This document shows, in pieces, positions 1 to 10,601 of a stretch of DNA of 64,000 bases. Within the stretch, counting starts at the first letter, position 1; each line of letters opens with the position of its first letter. The notes under the pieces were generated by a model, which made no database searches, was not told where the DNA came from, and saw nothing but the letters and a program-made list of their open reading frames with translations. Position numbers and translations under genes: made by a program. Source of the DNA: Pterobdella sp. o SKG-2022 (Eukaryota > Annelida > Clitellata > Hirudinida > Piscicolidae); assembly GCA_964035795.1 (NCBI GenBank), contig OZ038322.1:24200359-24264358 (forward strand), given 5' to 3'.

Positions 1-790
1 GGCATTTTTAAGCCACCTTCTGTCTAAGACTACCTTCAGAAGCTTATGCTGAAGCTCACCTCCAAGTACCCTTACATCCATCAGAAACTTCCTCTGCCTC
101 TTCTTCATCAACACAAAGTCAATCTCTGTCCCACTACACCCCAATATTGATTATACTAATATTATATTATACTAATATAATATTAAAAGTTACCTTCCTA
201 CTATCCTTTTTCTTGAACCAACTATTACCCACACACAGATCCTTTTCAACAAAAAATTCTAAGAGCAATCTACCCTCCAAGTTTCTCTTGCCTATTCCGA
301 AACCTCCATGAACATCTTCAAACCCATCAACCCTTTTGCCAATGTGTCCATTGAAGTCTCCTAAGCAAATCAAAATTTCATTTGCATTGTCCACTTCACA
401 CCCTCTTGCCATCTTCTCATAAAACTTCTCCTTTTCACTCATCGATCTTCCACATTGTGGGGCATACGCGCAAACAATTCTTACAACCTCTTTACCAAAA
501 ATAATTACCACTACCATTACCCTATCTGATATCCTATTTATTTCCACAACATTCATACATAAATCCTCTCTAACTAATATTCCTACACCACCTATCTTAT
601 CTTCTTTACCAGACCACCATAGTTTGAACCTTTTACCTTAGCTACCTACAAACTTTGAACCCATGCCTCTCTACCTCACTCCTTGAATGCAGCAAATACC
701 AACCTCCCTCCTCACCAACTCTTCACACAACTCCATACTCTTCCCATTTAATGAACCAATATTATAACTACCAAAAGAAAAGACCTCCCA
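1..790 (-). mobile_element. RTE-like LINE remnant, endonuclease domain
   Basis: Reading the minus strand gives pieces of the AP-endonuclease domain of a non-LTR retrotransposon: a GKEDKIGGVGILVRED stretch near 610-560, VVRIVCAYAPQ near 480-450, LICLGDFNGHIGKR near 380-330, and a TEIDFVL-type catalytic region near 145-100. The last piece is separated from the rest by a short AT-rich TATA-type insertion around 150-185. The frame is broken in several places and no reverse transcriptase is present inside the window, so this is a dead, partial copy that may continue leftward. It lies downstream of the visible Derlin exons on the same strand, probably inside a Derlin intron. The family assignment (RTE/BovB-like) rests on motif recall and is less certain than the LINE call. 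Confidence 0.75.
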
Positions 791-1383
791 AAAGAACAAG
801 AAGAAAGCCCAGGGATTCTTAGCACCCTCTGCCCATTCAAAAGCTGCTGGAGACTGAGGGCCATTGCTTTATTTTTGTATATTCATGGAAAAATTTGTGG
901 AGCAATAAAAGTGCTTGATGGAGCATGCCCTTGCTTCCAATTGATAGCACATGTTTCATGACTTCAAATAACCAAATAAATCATCATCATCCTTTTACAT
1001 CCATTTCCATGCTAGCATGGGTTGGGTCTTGTATGACACAAAATTTTATAGTTTTACTTAAAATCATATATTCTATAACTTGTCCATCATTCTTATTGGT
1101 TACATGCTTACAAGTAGGATTATAATAAAATATGATTGGTTAATGAGACATCCATAAAATAGTAGAAAACCTTCTTCGAGCATTCTACAGTATCGATAAG
1201 TGAATATGATGTTGAACAGAAAATTGAAGCCCAATGAACCAAAAAAAAGAAAGTTTGTAACTAATCGCCATACCTGTCAACAGTGGAAATATTTTTGATT
1301 TGAGATCAAAAATGAAGCTTATATTCAATTTTAAATTATTAAACTAATTTAGAAAAATTAAATCATAAAAGAACATTCAGTAC

Positions 1384-1817
1384 TTGGTAATGATATAAAA
1401 TTAGATCTGGATTGAAGTAAAGTTGGTATGGAGATACCAGCTCTAATTGCTGAAATTTGAACACATAATTAATGAATTTCTGTATGATATCTTAATATTT
1501 TAAGTGATAAAATTTTGAATTAATCACTGGCTTGAAGATTACATTATAAAAATAGGCAAGTTTTTAACATTATCTGCAAATTTAAAAAAACTTAACTTTG
1601 ATACAATGAAGTTCTTTCAAATATTCACTTTTAAAATATTTAAAAACTAATTGAATACAATTGCACTACTTTGAATATATAGTAGTAAAAAAGCCAAAAA
1701 GCGAAAATAATAACAAAGACTTACTACTGCAAATGATGTAACTACGCAAGCTGTGGTATAAAATCTTGTTACAACAGGTATCTCCATAAACCATCTCTGA
1801 AAAGTTTGGTGCGCCAT
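1384..1817 (-). CDS. Derlin (ERAD membrane protein), first two exons, 3' part outside window
   Basis: Derlins are multi-pass ER membrane proteins of the rhomboid superfamily that help move misfolded proteins out of the ER for degradation. Exon 1 is 1817-1725 (31 codons, starting MAHQTFQRWFMEIPVVTR, donor gtaag) and exon 2 is 1449-1384 (22 codons, QLELVSPYQLYFNPDL, donor gtactg). Together they match the Derlin N-terminus up to the segment just after the first membrane helix. The two exons join in phase 0. I found no further exon (for example one coding an IWRLITNFLFFG-type segment) between 1383 and 1, so the rest should lie left of the window, beyond the LINE remnant. The wording is closest to Derlin-2/3, but I cannot separate paralogues from 53 residues. 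Confidence 0.8.
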
Positions 1818-2393
1818 ATCTAAATTCACCTTTAGTTCACACGTCAACTATAAATCAGAGATCTATATATTTAAAATTTCAAAATAATTTTCGGCAAATA
1901 TTCACTATTATAACGGCATAATTTTATTATTTAACATGAGTTGATTTTTTAAAAACTATGATTCAAACTTGATAAGTATGTTTTCTCTCAACCCTGAATG
2001 ATGCTCAAATTTAGCATACTAATTAGTTTTTAGTTACATATTGCCGCATTTTCATATGTTTTCAGGCACAATCTATTTTGTTATAGCCTCATTTTGCATT
2101 TTTTATAATTTTGTAATTTATGAATTTCAAAAAATTCAGTGATTTTTAAAAAATGTTAGCTAACAAAAAAATTGAAAATTATAATAGATAGAAATTTTCA
2201 AAAAAATATGTCTATAATGATACAACTTATTTTAAAAAATTGGGATGAAACATCATTGTTGAATATTTGTCCTTCATCGAAACTAACATCCAACCAAATT
2301 CAAGCTTTAAGCTCATCAATCATCAGTAATAAATAAAATAAATTTTGGAAATTTTTGAATGTTTTATACGGATTTAAATATAAATTTGAAGGC

Positions 2394-5300
2394 TCAAAAA
2401 AAAGGGTCTCCGTGGAAATACAAGCGTGGACCAAAAGGCCCGTGAGAACGACGGTTGAAAATGACTGATTCCAGAAAACTGTTTCTTTGTCTTTCTTCGA
2501 ACTCTTTCTGCCATTCTTCTATCCTATCCTTCTCTCTTTTCAATGCTCTCTCTTTTTCCTTCTTTTCATAATAATTCTTCACGTAAATCTGATAAATTCA
2601 TCATTTGTGAAATTAATGAGTCGTTAAACAAAGCATATTTAAACAAACATACTCTGCAAAATGATTTTTCACGAGCCAAAAAAATTTTTAAAAACAATAA
2701 ATCAATAATAAAAACATTAATAGACTTTGTTAACGAAAAGCTTTGTATCTTCATAAAAAATTATTTGTGTTCTTAAATATACTCATACTTTTGGGAAAAA
2801 ATTAATTGTGAAATTGTATTATAAAGAAATGAATGATCTAAACCTCAAAGCAACTTTCTCCCTGTTTAACTTCAGCATCAACTAAAAAACATTGAAAGTT
2901 TATAATTTGATGAGCCTTTAAATATTTTGTGCTTAATCATAAAAATAAATTTTAAAAACCAAAATACTTTTGAAATCTTTCTCCATTAATCTAGCCCACA
3001 CTGAGTCCATTTCTGTGACAATGCTCCACCACTCATGGCTTGTTTCTGATAGTCTTAATAATGATCAGATAAAATTTCAAAATATCCCATCACTAAACAC
3101 ACATATTAACAGCTGACAATTTGAAAAGATTGAGTAGCGAAAAGTCATAAGTATATCACCTCACAAGATCTTCAGCTTTAAGAAACGACAAAATATTTTC
3201 CTGAAAATTCAAAATAAATTAAGTTGGAACAAACTGTTTTGTTAAGATCTATAATTATGAACAAAAATGGAAATACAACCCACTTGGACAACAAAGGGTA
3301 ATGTAGATAATGAGGCTATCAGTGGCATGGAGAAATCTGAACAAAACTCAAGTCGTTATTAAAACAAAAAATAACGTATTATCATGTTATCCTGCCTTAT
3401 TTGAAAGTTATTTCGTTAAACTGTACGAAATGTCAAATGTTGATAATTACTGAATCCACATCAAAACCATGCTACATTTAATTTAGATTTTCTCTACAAA
3501 GTATGGACAAGAAAAGGTCTCAAATACAAAATTAACTTCTACTTACGCTCTCTAGCATCTTGTATCAGTGGAATAATGAGTTCTCTTCTTATTTTTGAAA
3601 TTGCTTCTAACCACTCAACTTCATTTCCTAGGAAATAAATTTACATTAAAAGCTGATAGTTAATTGGAAATTAAATTTAATATCTCTTACACGTTTCAGA
3701 TTTAACACAGAATTAAAATTGTTTGAAGCAAAGCTTGCTTATCATCAAATGATAATAAAATCAACAAGTAAATGCAGATAAACGTTTTATAATCAACTTT
3801 TTAATGAAAAATTGTTATTAACAATATATAACTCAAAATATATACTTATGTGTAACAAACAAACAATCTTTTATATTTTCTTAATCTAACTGAACAACAC
3901 TGTTGAATTAAAGCCAACAAAGATAATACAACACTGTTGAATTAAAGCTAACAAAGATAATACAACACTGTTGAGTTCAAGCCAACAAAGATAACAAAGA
4001 TATTACAAATATTAGAAGCATCATGCCAGACATTACAAAGCTTCGTATATGACATGTACAGAGAACCTCTTAAAGCAATTTAAATTAAATTTTGAAATTT
4101 TAATTTATCGATTTTTGTTAAACTCTCTCTTATGCAAGAGATAATGTCAAATTTGAGTTAGACATTAAATCAGACTGGTAGTTTTATAAAAGATTTGTCT
4201 CAAAAAAATTTGAAAATCATAATATGTTACTTTTCAGAAACATCGTATGTATGTTTTGTATAGCAATTAAACTTTGAAAACATCAATTGAGGATTCATAC
4301 ATTTGTTTAAAAGAAAAGCTATAATTTTCGATAAGTATAGCCTTATCATAAAACATTAGCATTGTTAATTGCTAATGTTTTATGATAAGGCTATACTTAT
4401 CGAAAATTATAGCTTTTCTTTTAAACAAATGTATGAATCCTCAATTGATGTTTTCAAAGTATAATAATATATGTTATTTATTTGAAATGTACTACTAGAT
4501 AATTATGTATAAAAGCATATAATATGCGATGAAAAGGGTACAAGGATTATAAATGATATAGAGAAACTATATCCAAAAAAATGGAGAAACTTTAAACATG
4601 ACCAAAAAATACAATAACTACTGATTAATGAGTTAAGAATACCACACCACATTGCAACCTTTGAAGGAAATCTCCCGATCCATGTGAGCAGTTGACATAG
4701 ACACAGCTTGATTATTGCTATTCCTTAAAATACCTTTCAAATTGATTGCTCAAATTAAAAAAATTAATTTATAAAATTTCAAAAAGTGATTCTTAACAAA
4801 CAATTCTCAGTAGATATTGGTACAAAAAAGAGTCAGTTAAAATGATTCTGAGTTTATTACATTATAACCATTAGTGTTTTGATTCAGTCATACACAATAA
4901 GCATTGAAACCCACCATTGATGGATATTGTGTGAAACATGGGCTGGAAAACGAACTCAAAAAGCAGGCCTGGTAGAGAACTGTGCTCACAAAACAAAATC
5001 TCATTTTCAGATGTTGACTAAAAATTTATATTCTATATTGGCCATGTTTTGAAAAAAATTTATGTGATCATTTGGATGCATTATGAACCTGAATAGAAAA
5101 GCCTTGTGTTGTAGAGTCATCATCTTTAATGAATACAGCATTTAAAAGGATAATGAATTTTTTAGACAAAGGTAATACTGAAATTTGGGATTCCAGAGAA
5201 AGCTCTAAATAAGGTTGAAGTTGTAAAAATGATTGTTGAATTTCTATTGGAAACTGTGCATTGTTTAATAATTCCTGTTTCTCTTCCTTGTGAACAAAAG

Positions 5301-5815
5301 AATTTTCTTGTGATAGTTCTTTACAGCCTCGTACTTCCATATGATTTTCTTTCATAAATTTAAATTTATTCACACCAGACAATAAATCGCTTTTATTTTC
5401 TTTGGTATCATTTTCTATTGTTTTACTATTTCCAACAGTATTCTCAATTTTCTTACTATCAGCGCTATTTCTTGGAAAAAGGCTTTCAAAAGTATTCTCA
5501 GATTGTGATTCTTTATATTTTTGAATGATATAAAGTACATCACCACTAACTACCTCACATTCTTTCAGACTCTTGCTTTCTTCCAAAGTGTTTTTTCCAT
5601 TCAAACTGATTTCAAAATTTTCAAGTCTGTTCAAATAATTATTTTTGTTTAAAAGAACTTCAAATTTATTTTTATAAACGTTTATAATGATTATAAACTA
5701 GTCACCCAGAAAATCCGAGTGAAACAACCAATCGTTTAACTGTAGATACATTTTCACAATCATTGTCAACCTCTAATCTTTTGCGTTCTCCTTTATGAGA
5801 AATAGTTAAACGCAT
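2394..5815 (-). CDS. FBXO7: F-box only protein 7-like (Ubl + F-box)
   Basis: FBXO7 is the substrate receptor of an SCF ubiquitin ligase that also binds the proteasome regulator PI31. Exons I can support: 5815-5706 (start MRLTISHKGERKRL, a ubiquitin-like fold start), 5626-5089 (end of the Ubl, SLKECEVVSGDVLYII, then an acidic linker), 4723-4659, 3627-3547 (RRELIIPLIQDA, as in the FP domain), 3336-3284, 3200-3160 (F-box, ENILSFLKAEDLVR), 3053-2960 (SVWARLMEKDF), a possible 18-nt microexon 2861-2844, and 2588-2394 (KNYYEKKEKERALKRE helix, then a short GPFGPRLYF tail and stop). Phases agree for every junction from 4723 onward. One FP-domain exon between 5088 and 4724 remains unresolved. The C-terminal proline-rich tail is much shorter than in vertebrates. 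The introns contain a 91-bp palindrome and a 34-bp tandem repeat. Confidence 0.78.
2694..2790. mobile_element. Half-copy of a hairpin MITE
   Basis: The segment containing aaaagctttgtatcttcat and ttgtgttcttaaatatact closely matches the right half of the hairpin element at 56769-56923. Only one arm is recognisable. It lies in an intron of the FBXO7-like gene. Confidence 0.45.
3895..3996. repeat. 34-bp tandem repeat, 3 copies
   Basis: A unit beginning caacactgttgaattaaagc recurs at 3895, 3929 and 3963, a period of 34 bp. The third copy has small changes. It is intronic in the FBXO7-like gene. Confidence 0.9.
4271..4460. repeat. 91-bp perfect inverted repeat with 8-nt loop
   Basis: Bases 4271-4361 are the exact reverse complement of 4370-4460, with the spacer ttgttaat between them. 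I compared the arms in 10-base blocks and every block matched. A transcript would fold into a long hairpin. It lies in an intron of the FBXO7-like gene. It could be a foldback/MITE element, although no clear target-site duplication is visible, or a recent inverted duplication. Confidence 0.95.
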
Positions 5816-6264
5816 TTCCAAAGAGTAGACCAAATATGTTATTGCTTAAAAGTTATCACTGATAAAGATTATATTACTTGGAGAATAACTCTATTGATAA
5901 GTTTGGTTATACATAAATTCTGTTTCATTTTTAATAAATTATGAAAGTATTCTATATTATGAAAAAAAAAAATGGAGTAATATATTGGCTAAAAGCAAGT
6001 AATATTTATTTTGCAAAAGTTAACTGATTTTTAAAATTGTTTAATATCAGTGAAATAGTTTTATATTCTGTAAGTAGTCTTGGTTTTGTACCAGCTTGTA
6101 CCTTTTTTTCATGAAAAAATTGAGAAAAACTCTTAAGAAAAAACTTTTTAGTTTGTTTTTGTATTGGATTTTCATAAGCACAAATTGAACTTGATTTTGA
6201 ATAAAGTAAAAAAATGGAATTATATAAAAATAGATCAAAAGTGGAGTAAAAAAACTGAGTGAAT

Positions 6265-7519
6265 TTAAGAGGGAATTTTATTGAGAGCGTCATTGATAAG
6301 GTCTAATAGATGTTGCGTTTGATGTCCATTGTTGTGAACAATGAGGTCGAAATGATCATATTCATCCATTTCACACTCTGTTTCTGAATCGTCTATCCCT
6401 GTATTCATGAGTGGAAAATATTTGATGAGACAAAAACATGAATGAATTATTAGCCTACAACAATACAAGATGATAAAAATTATTTATAATTTCTCAGTAC
6501 AGAGAACTTCTATAAACTTCTGATTCAATATGTTATTTTATTTAACTATGCTGAAAAATGTAGTTGAACAGAAAATTAAACTTTAACCTGTATAAATAAT
6601 CTTGGAATTTCAAATCAAAAAGCTAGATACAGATAATAATAAAGATTGAAAAATATTAAAAATGGATATCGATAATTTCTAAAACATGATGAACATGTAT
6701 AACCTTTGCAGAACACCCACCCCCTACTCTTCCGCACATTCTCATCTGCCTCAACCCTCACACACAACACTCGGCCAGGGTATTCCTTTTTGTTTATAAA
6801 CTACATTAGTATCAGAACATTAGTGGAATAATTAGGAAATATATGACTTTGAAGATCATATTTTGAATCTAAATAAGCAAAATGATTTGAGAGTTAATAC
6901 ATTGTTCAGATATTCGAGGTCAGTCTTCCTTCTTGAATCACTAATGATCCATATTGGCTTGTGGTTTTCATTGTCTTGTGTTACACTTCTGTATTATATC
7001 AATGAATAATTAAAAATTTTAAGCTTTTTTTTATGTTATTAATATTTTTGGTTTTTTATTATGTTGTTTGAAAACAACTTTCAAAATTTTATTAGAACTT
7101 GTGTTACTTAGATAAACTTAACCAACCTTACAAAAATGTAAGGATCTTTTTTTCTCTGTTCTTCTCCCCATTTCACCATATTATATCTATATATTTCTTT
7201 ATATGGACTAGAATCAAGAAGCTTTTCATAGTTAAGATCATGTTTCTGCAAAAAGAAATATTTCTTAAACTTAAGAAAAACTGAAAATTTGAATAGTTTA
7301 CTTCAGCATAATGTTTTTTGATTGGGTTGGAAACTTTCATTATAGCACAATTCTCTTTGGTTAACCTTAAGCATTTCAAGTATTTTTCAAAAATACTTCA
7401 AGTCTCATTATACTAACAAAAATTAAAAACCTTTCTACTAGACGAGATACTATGAAGTCTTTACCACTTTTCCTTTTACCGCTGAAGACTAATATTTTCG
7501 GGTTTTTATGAGATATCAT
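6265..7519 (-). CDS. PMVK: Phosphomevalonate kinase (animal type), complete
   Basis: This enzyme phosphorylates mevalonate-5-phosphate using ATP in the mevalonate pathway, which feeds isoprenoid, dolichol and, in arthropods, juvenile hormone synthesis. There are six exons, all in phase: 7519-7431, 7395-7302, 7245-7127, 6988-6901, 6785-6704 and 6398-6265. They total 606 nt, giving 201 aa, close to the roughly 190 aa of the animal family. Exon 1 carries the nucleotide-binding loop ILVFSGKRKSGKDF. Later landmarks are NPIKKHYAE, MVKWGEEQRKKDP, PIWIISDSRRKTDLEYL, VRKSRGWVF and the family's C-terminal GIDDSETECEMDEYDHFD. All key segments are intact. Introns are mostly 35-300 nt. Exon 5 is noticeably GC-richer than its surroundings. 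The gene lies 450 bp upstream of the FBXO7-like start on the same strand. Confidence 0.93.
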
Positions 7520-10500
7520 GATTGAAGCGGTGTTTGTCAAACTTGCGTGAGTTTAAATTTTTTTAGAATATTTTAATCGTTAATATTGTTTTACATTTCA
7601 TAAAAAAAATTAATTACACGATTGGCTAAATGTTTAACCAATTTTTCAAAGCGCAACTTTATATAGTTTTAATGATAGTGCACTTTTTGTTTGTTGTATT
7701 TAAAAAGTGAGTGTTTTTTTTACTTTCATTTGATATTTAAATAAAATTCGTCAACTTCAAGCTGCAAAAAAAATTTTTTGTGAATGTAATAGTGGGAAAT
7801 TCAAAAAGATATTAGCAAATAATAACTTTCAAAGTTTTACTTTTTCAGTGTATGAAAAAATTTTACGTTTTCAACAAAATTTATAATTTCAAAAAAGTAC
7901 TCACAAAATTAATGTTTTTATCATTATTTTTGGCAATGAAATTATTGAAAAATCAAACAAATCTTGTTTGTAGATAATCTCTAAGCAAAACATTTGAACA
8001 AACTTCTACATTTCATTTTCATATTTTTTTGTGTAAAACACTTAATCGAATGTTATCTTCAAATACAGTAAGATTTATGAGTTTTTTTTTCATAAAATTT
8101 TTTTTTCACCATGAAATTATTTTCTTCCACTTTTTCTTTAATTTTCTTAGTGCTCATCAAATCATCTTTCCCAAACGTAAATGAATTTTCGGTGCAGTTC
8201 TTGAGTTTTTTTACTCAAATTTTACTCAAAACTATATACGTGATTATATATTTTTTGAAATTTAAATTATACTACAATATATTCTCTCATTTACAATTTT
8301 TAAAATTGCTTTGTTTCATGATTAAAATTTAATTAGATAAACTAATTATTCACAAGTTTGAAAGCTTTTTTACAAAATTTTCCATAATTTGAATAATTTC
8401 ATCGAAGTCATAGAATATTTTAGTTTACTCAAATATCGAAACTTTTCAACAATTTTTGAAAAATAAATAACCAGCTTTGATTTTGTAAGTTTCTAACTTT
8501 CGTTCAAATCTAGTACCTCTAAAATAAATGTTTAAAATTGAAAATACCATGGCAATAAAATATTTGGAATAAATTTCATTGAAAAATCTTTCATGAAGTA
8601 CTCCCAAAATATGCAATAACAGCAAAAAGAAATGATTCAGACCAAAGGGTAAATGAATGCAGACGAAAATGATTGTTTGAGTTGAATAGACGACACCAAT
8701 GGAACGAAGGCCCTTTGGGCTTATGAAATCATCATTAATCTTCACAAACAAAACCTAATCTCAATCACGTGTTACAATTCAAATTATTTAAATGATGCAT
8801 AAAGGTTACTTCGAGGTGAGCACTAAACACAATGGATTATTGTTGAAATCACTTGACACTAATCATCATGAGCTCGATGTAAAAAATTGAACATGAGCAT
8901 CGGACTGTTGGGAATATAGATTTAGTAATGAGGCGCTTGTAGTGGGTTGAGCAGGGGCAAGGCTGTTACCTTCCTAGGGCTATCACTGCATGCCAGATGT
9001 CGGCCTATGTCCCACCTAGTCACTTACCACATTTTGTTTTCCAATTTGAAAACAGATAGATTCATAATAATATTGGTGAAAATATCAAAAGGGTTAAATC
9101 ACGATTCAAATATTGCCTAGTTAATGACGGTTTAAAATCTATAAATAGTCTAATAGTGGCTCATGAGAGAGTAAGATTCTCATGGAAATAATCTGTATTT
9201 AGTCTAAAAAGCCGAAATAGTTTATAGGTAAAGAGAGAAGAAGACAAAACGATTGATAAATGTTCACATTTTCTTGTATGGAATATGACTGAAACACAGT
9301 TGAGAGGACATCCGCGCATAAATGCATCACTAGGTGCGAACCTAACAAAATAGTTTGAAATTTTGAGTCAAGTGTTGTTTAACATGCTTAAAAAACAATT
9401 TATATAAATAATTCTTAGAAATATAATCAATTTGATTCATTTAAAAATAATTCGAAGTGAATTTTAATGAATTTTTTGAGTTTTGGAACTAATAAATCTA
9501 GATCATGAGTTATTAACATAAAACTTTTCACAAGACCCCTAAGATTAACATCGAGAGTGTTAAAACATTAGTTCATTATAGTAACACATGCACTTTATCA
9601 ACAGTAGAAGATAAGCAAAAAGAATTTCAATAAAAGATGTTTTATATAAACTTATTAATAATTGACACAAGACACGTATCAATACAGATGACTACCACTA
9701 CCAAATGTACTCCAAACAAAGACTGGGAAGCCAGTGAGACCTTAAAGCACATTTAACGGTTTGGAACCATTTATTGACACGCTCATTGCCACGAGAGAAC
9801 AAAATTGTACATACTTTTATTTCTATGCAGAATACAACTAAATAAATGAAGTTATTCTATATAACTCTAACTACCAGCCCAATTTCAATAGCAATGAAGC
9901 CACAACTTTAAAATAAATAGAGAAAAACCAAAAGCAACATATGTCGTCGTCACAAAGACACAACACTAGCTACAAAAAGTTGTGAACGATCATCACATAC
10001 CTCACCACTCCAGATCATTTGTATGACGACATGGGCGTATGTTAAATGAACTTCATAAAAGATCATAAGGAATATTATTACATTCTTGCGTTTAGAAATA
10101 ATTTTTTTGCTTTTGAATGCTTCAATGCAATAACTTTTAACGGAAGATGAAACGATTATTTTTGAAATTCAAATCAAAAATTGACATGGAATATTTCTAC
10201 AAACATCAAAAATTGAGTTTTTAAAAATATTATAATCACATTTAACCCATTCAAAAGAGCAAAACATTGCCAGTAAAGCTAAATTACACTTCATTATAAT
10301 ATGTCTACATATGGTAAAATCTTTTCTAAAAAAATATATAGTTGCAAGAAGGTTTTAAAGCTGAATCACTTCCACAATTGGATATCATCTACAAACTTTA
10401 TTGCCTAGAAACATATTAGCGTTATGGCTCCATTTTGATTTCAGAGATTAATGCTTTTTACTAGAGAAGTTTTGATTTTTACAGGGTTAAAAGACCTCAA

Positions 10501-10601
10501 GTATGAGGAATTAAAAAACTTTTGGAATTATAGAGCAAATATTTTAAAGAAATTATATTAATATTTGATTTATATTTTTTAAACATGATTACTATCTATG
10601 G
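7520..10601. other. Intergenic stretch, PMVK to endophilin 3' end
   Basis: This is mostly AT-rich sequence with no gene I recognise. It includes a hydrophobic minus-strand ORF (listed separately) and a GC-richer patch at about 8935-9035 that might be an old repeat fragment. Plus-strand ORFs such as the one at 8111 look like AT-driven chance. Confidence 0.6.
8446..8751 (-). CDS. Unrecognised hydrophobic ORF, possible exon
   Basis: A 101-codon open frame. It begins with a polar stretch (KINDDFISPKGLRSIGVVYS), followed by two or three hydrophobic segments that could span a membrane. I do not recognise the family. An acceptor-like gattgagattag lies just upstream of the first residues and possible donors lie downstream, so this could be one exon of a membrane-protein gene on the minus strand. 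It could equally be a chance ORF in AT-rich DNA, where F, I and L codons accumulate. Confidence 0.22.
   Translation of the reverse strand: MFVKINDDFISPKGLRSIGVVYSTQTIIFVCIHLPFGLNHFFLLLLHILGVLHERFFNEIYSKYFIAMVFSILNIYFRGTRFERKLETYKIKAGYLFFKNC

Noticed and set aside
5950..6293. Minus-strand ORFs downstream of PMVK.
   Set aside because: They begin beyond or overlap the PMVK stop in other frames, are AT-rich, and fit 3' UTR.
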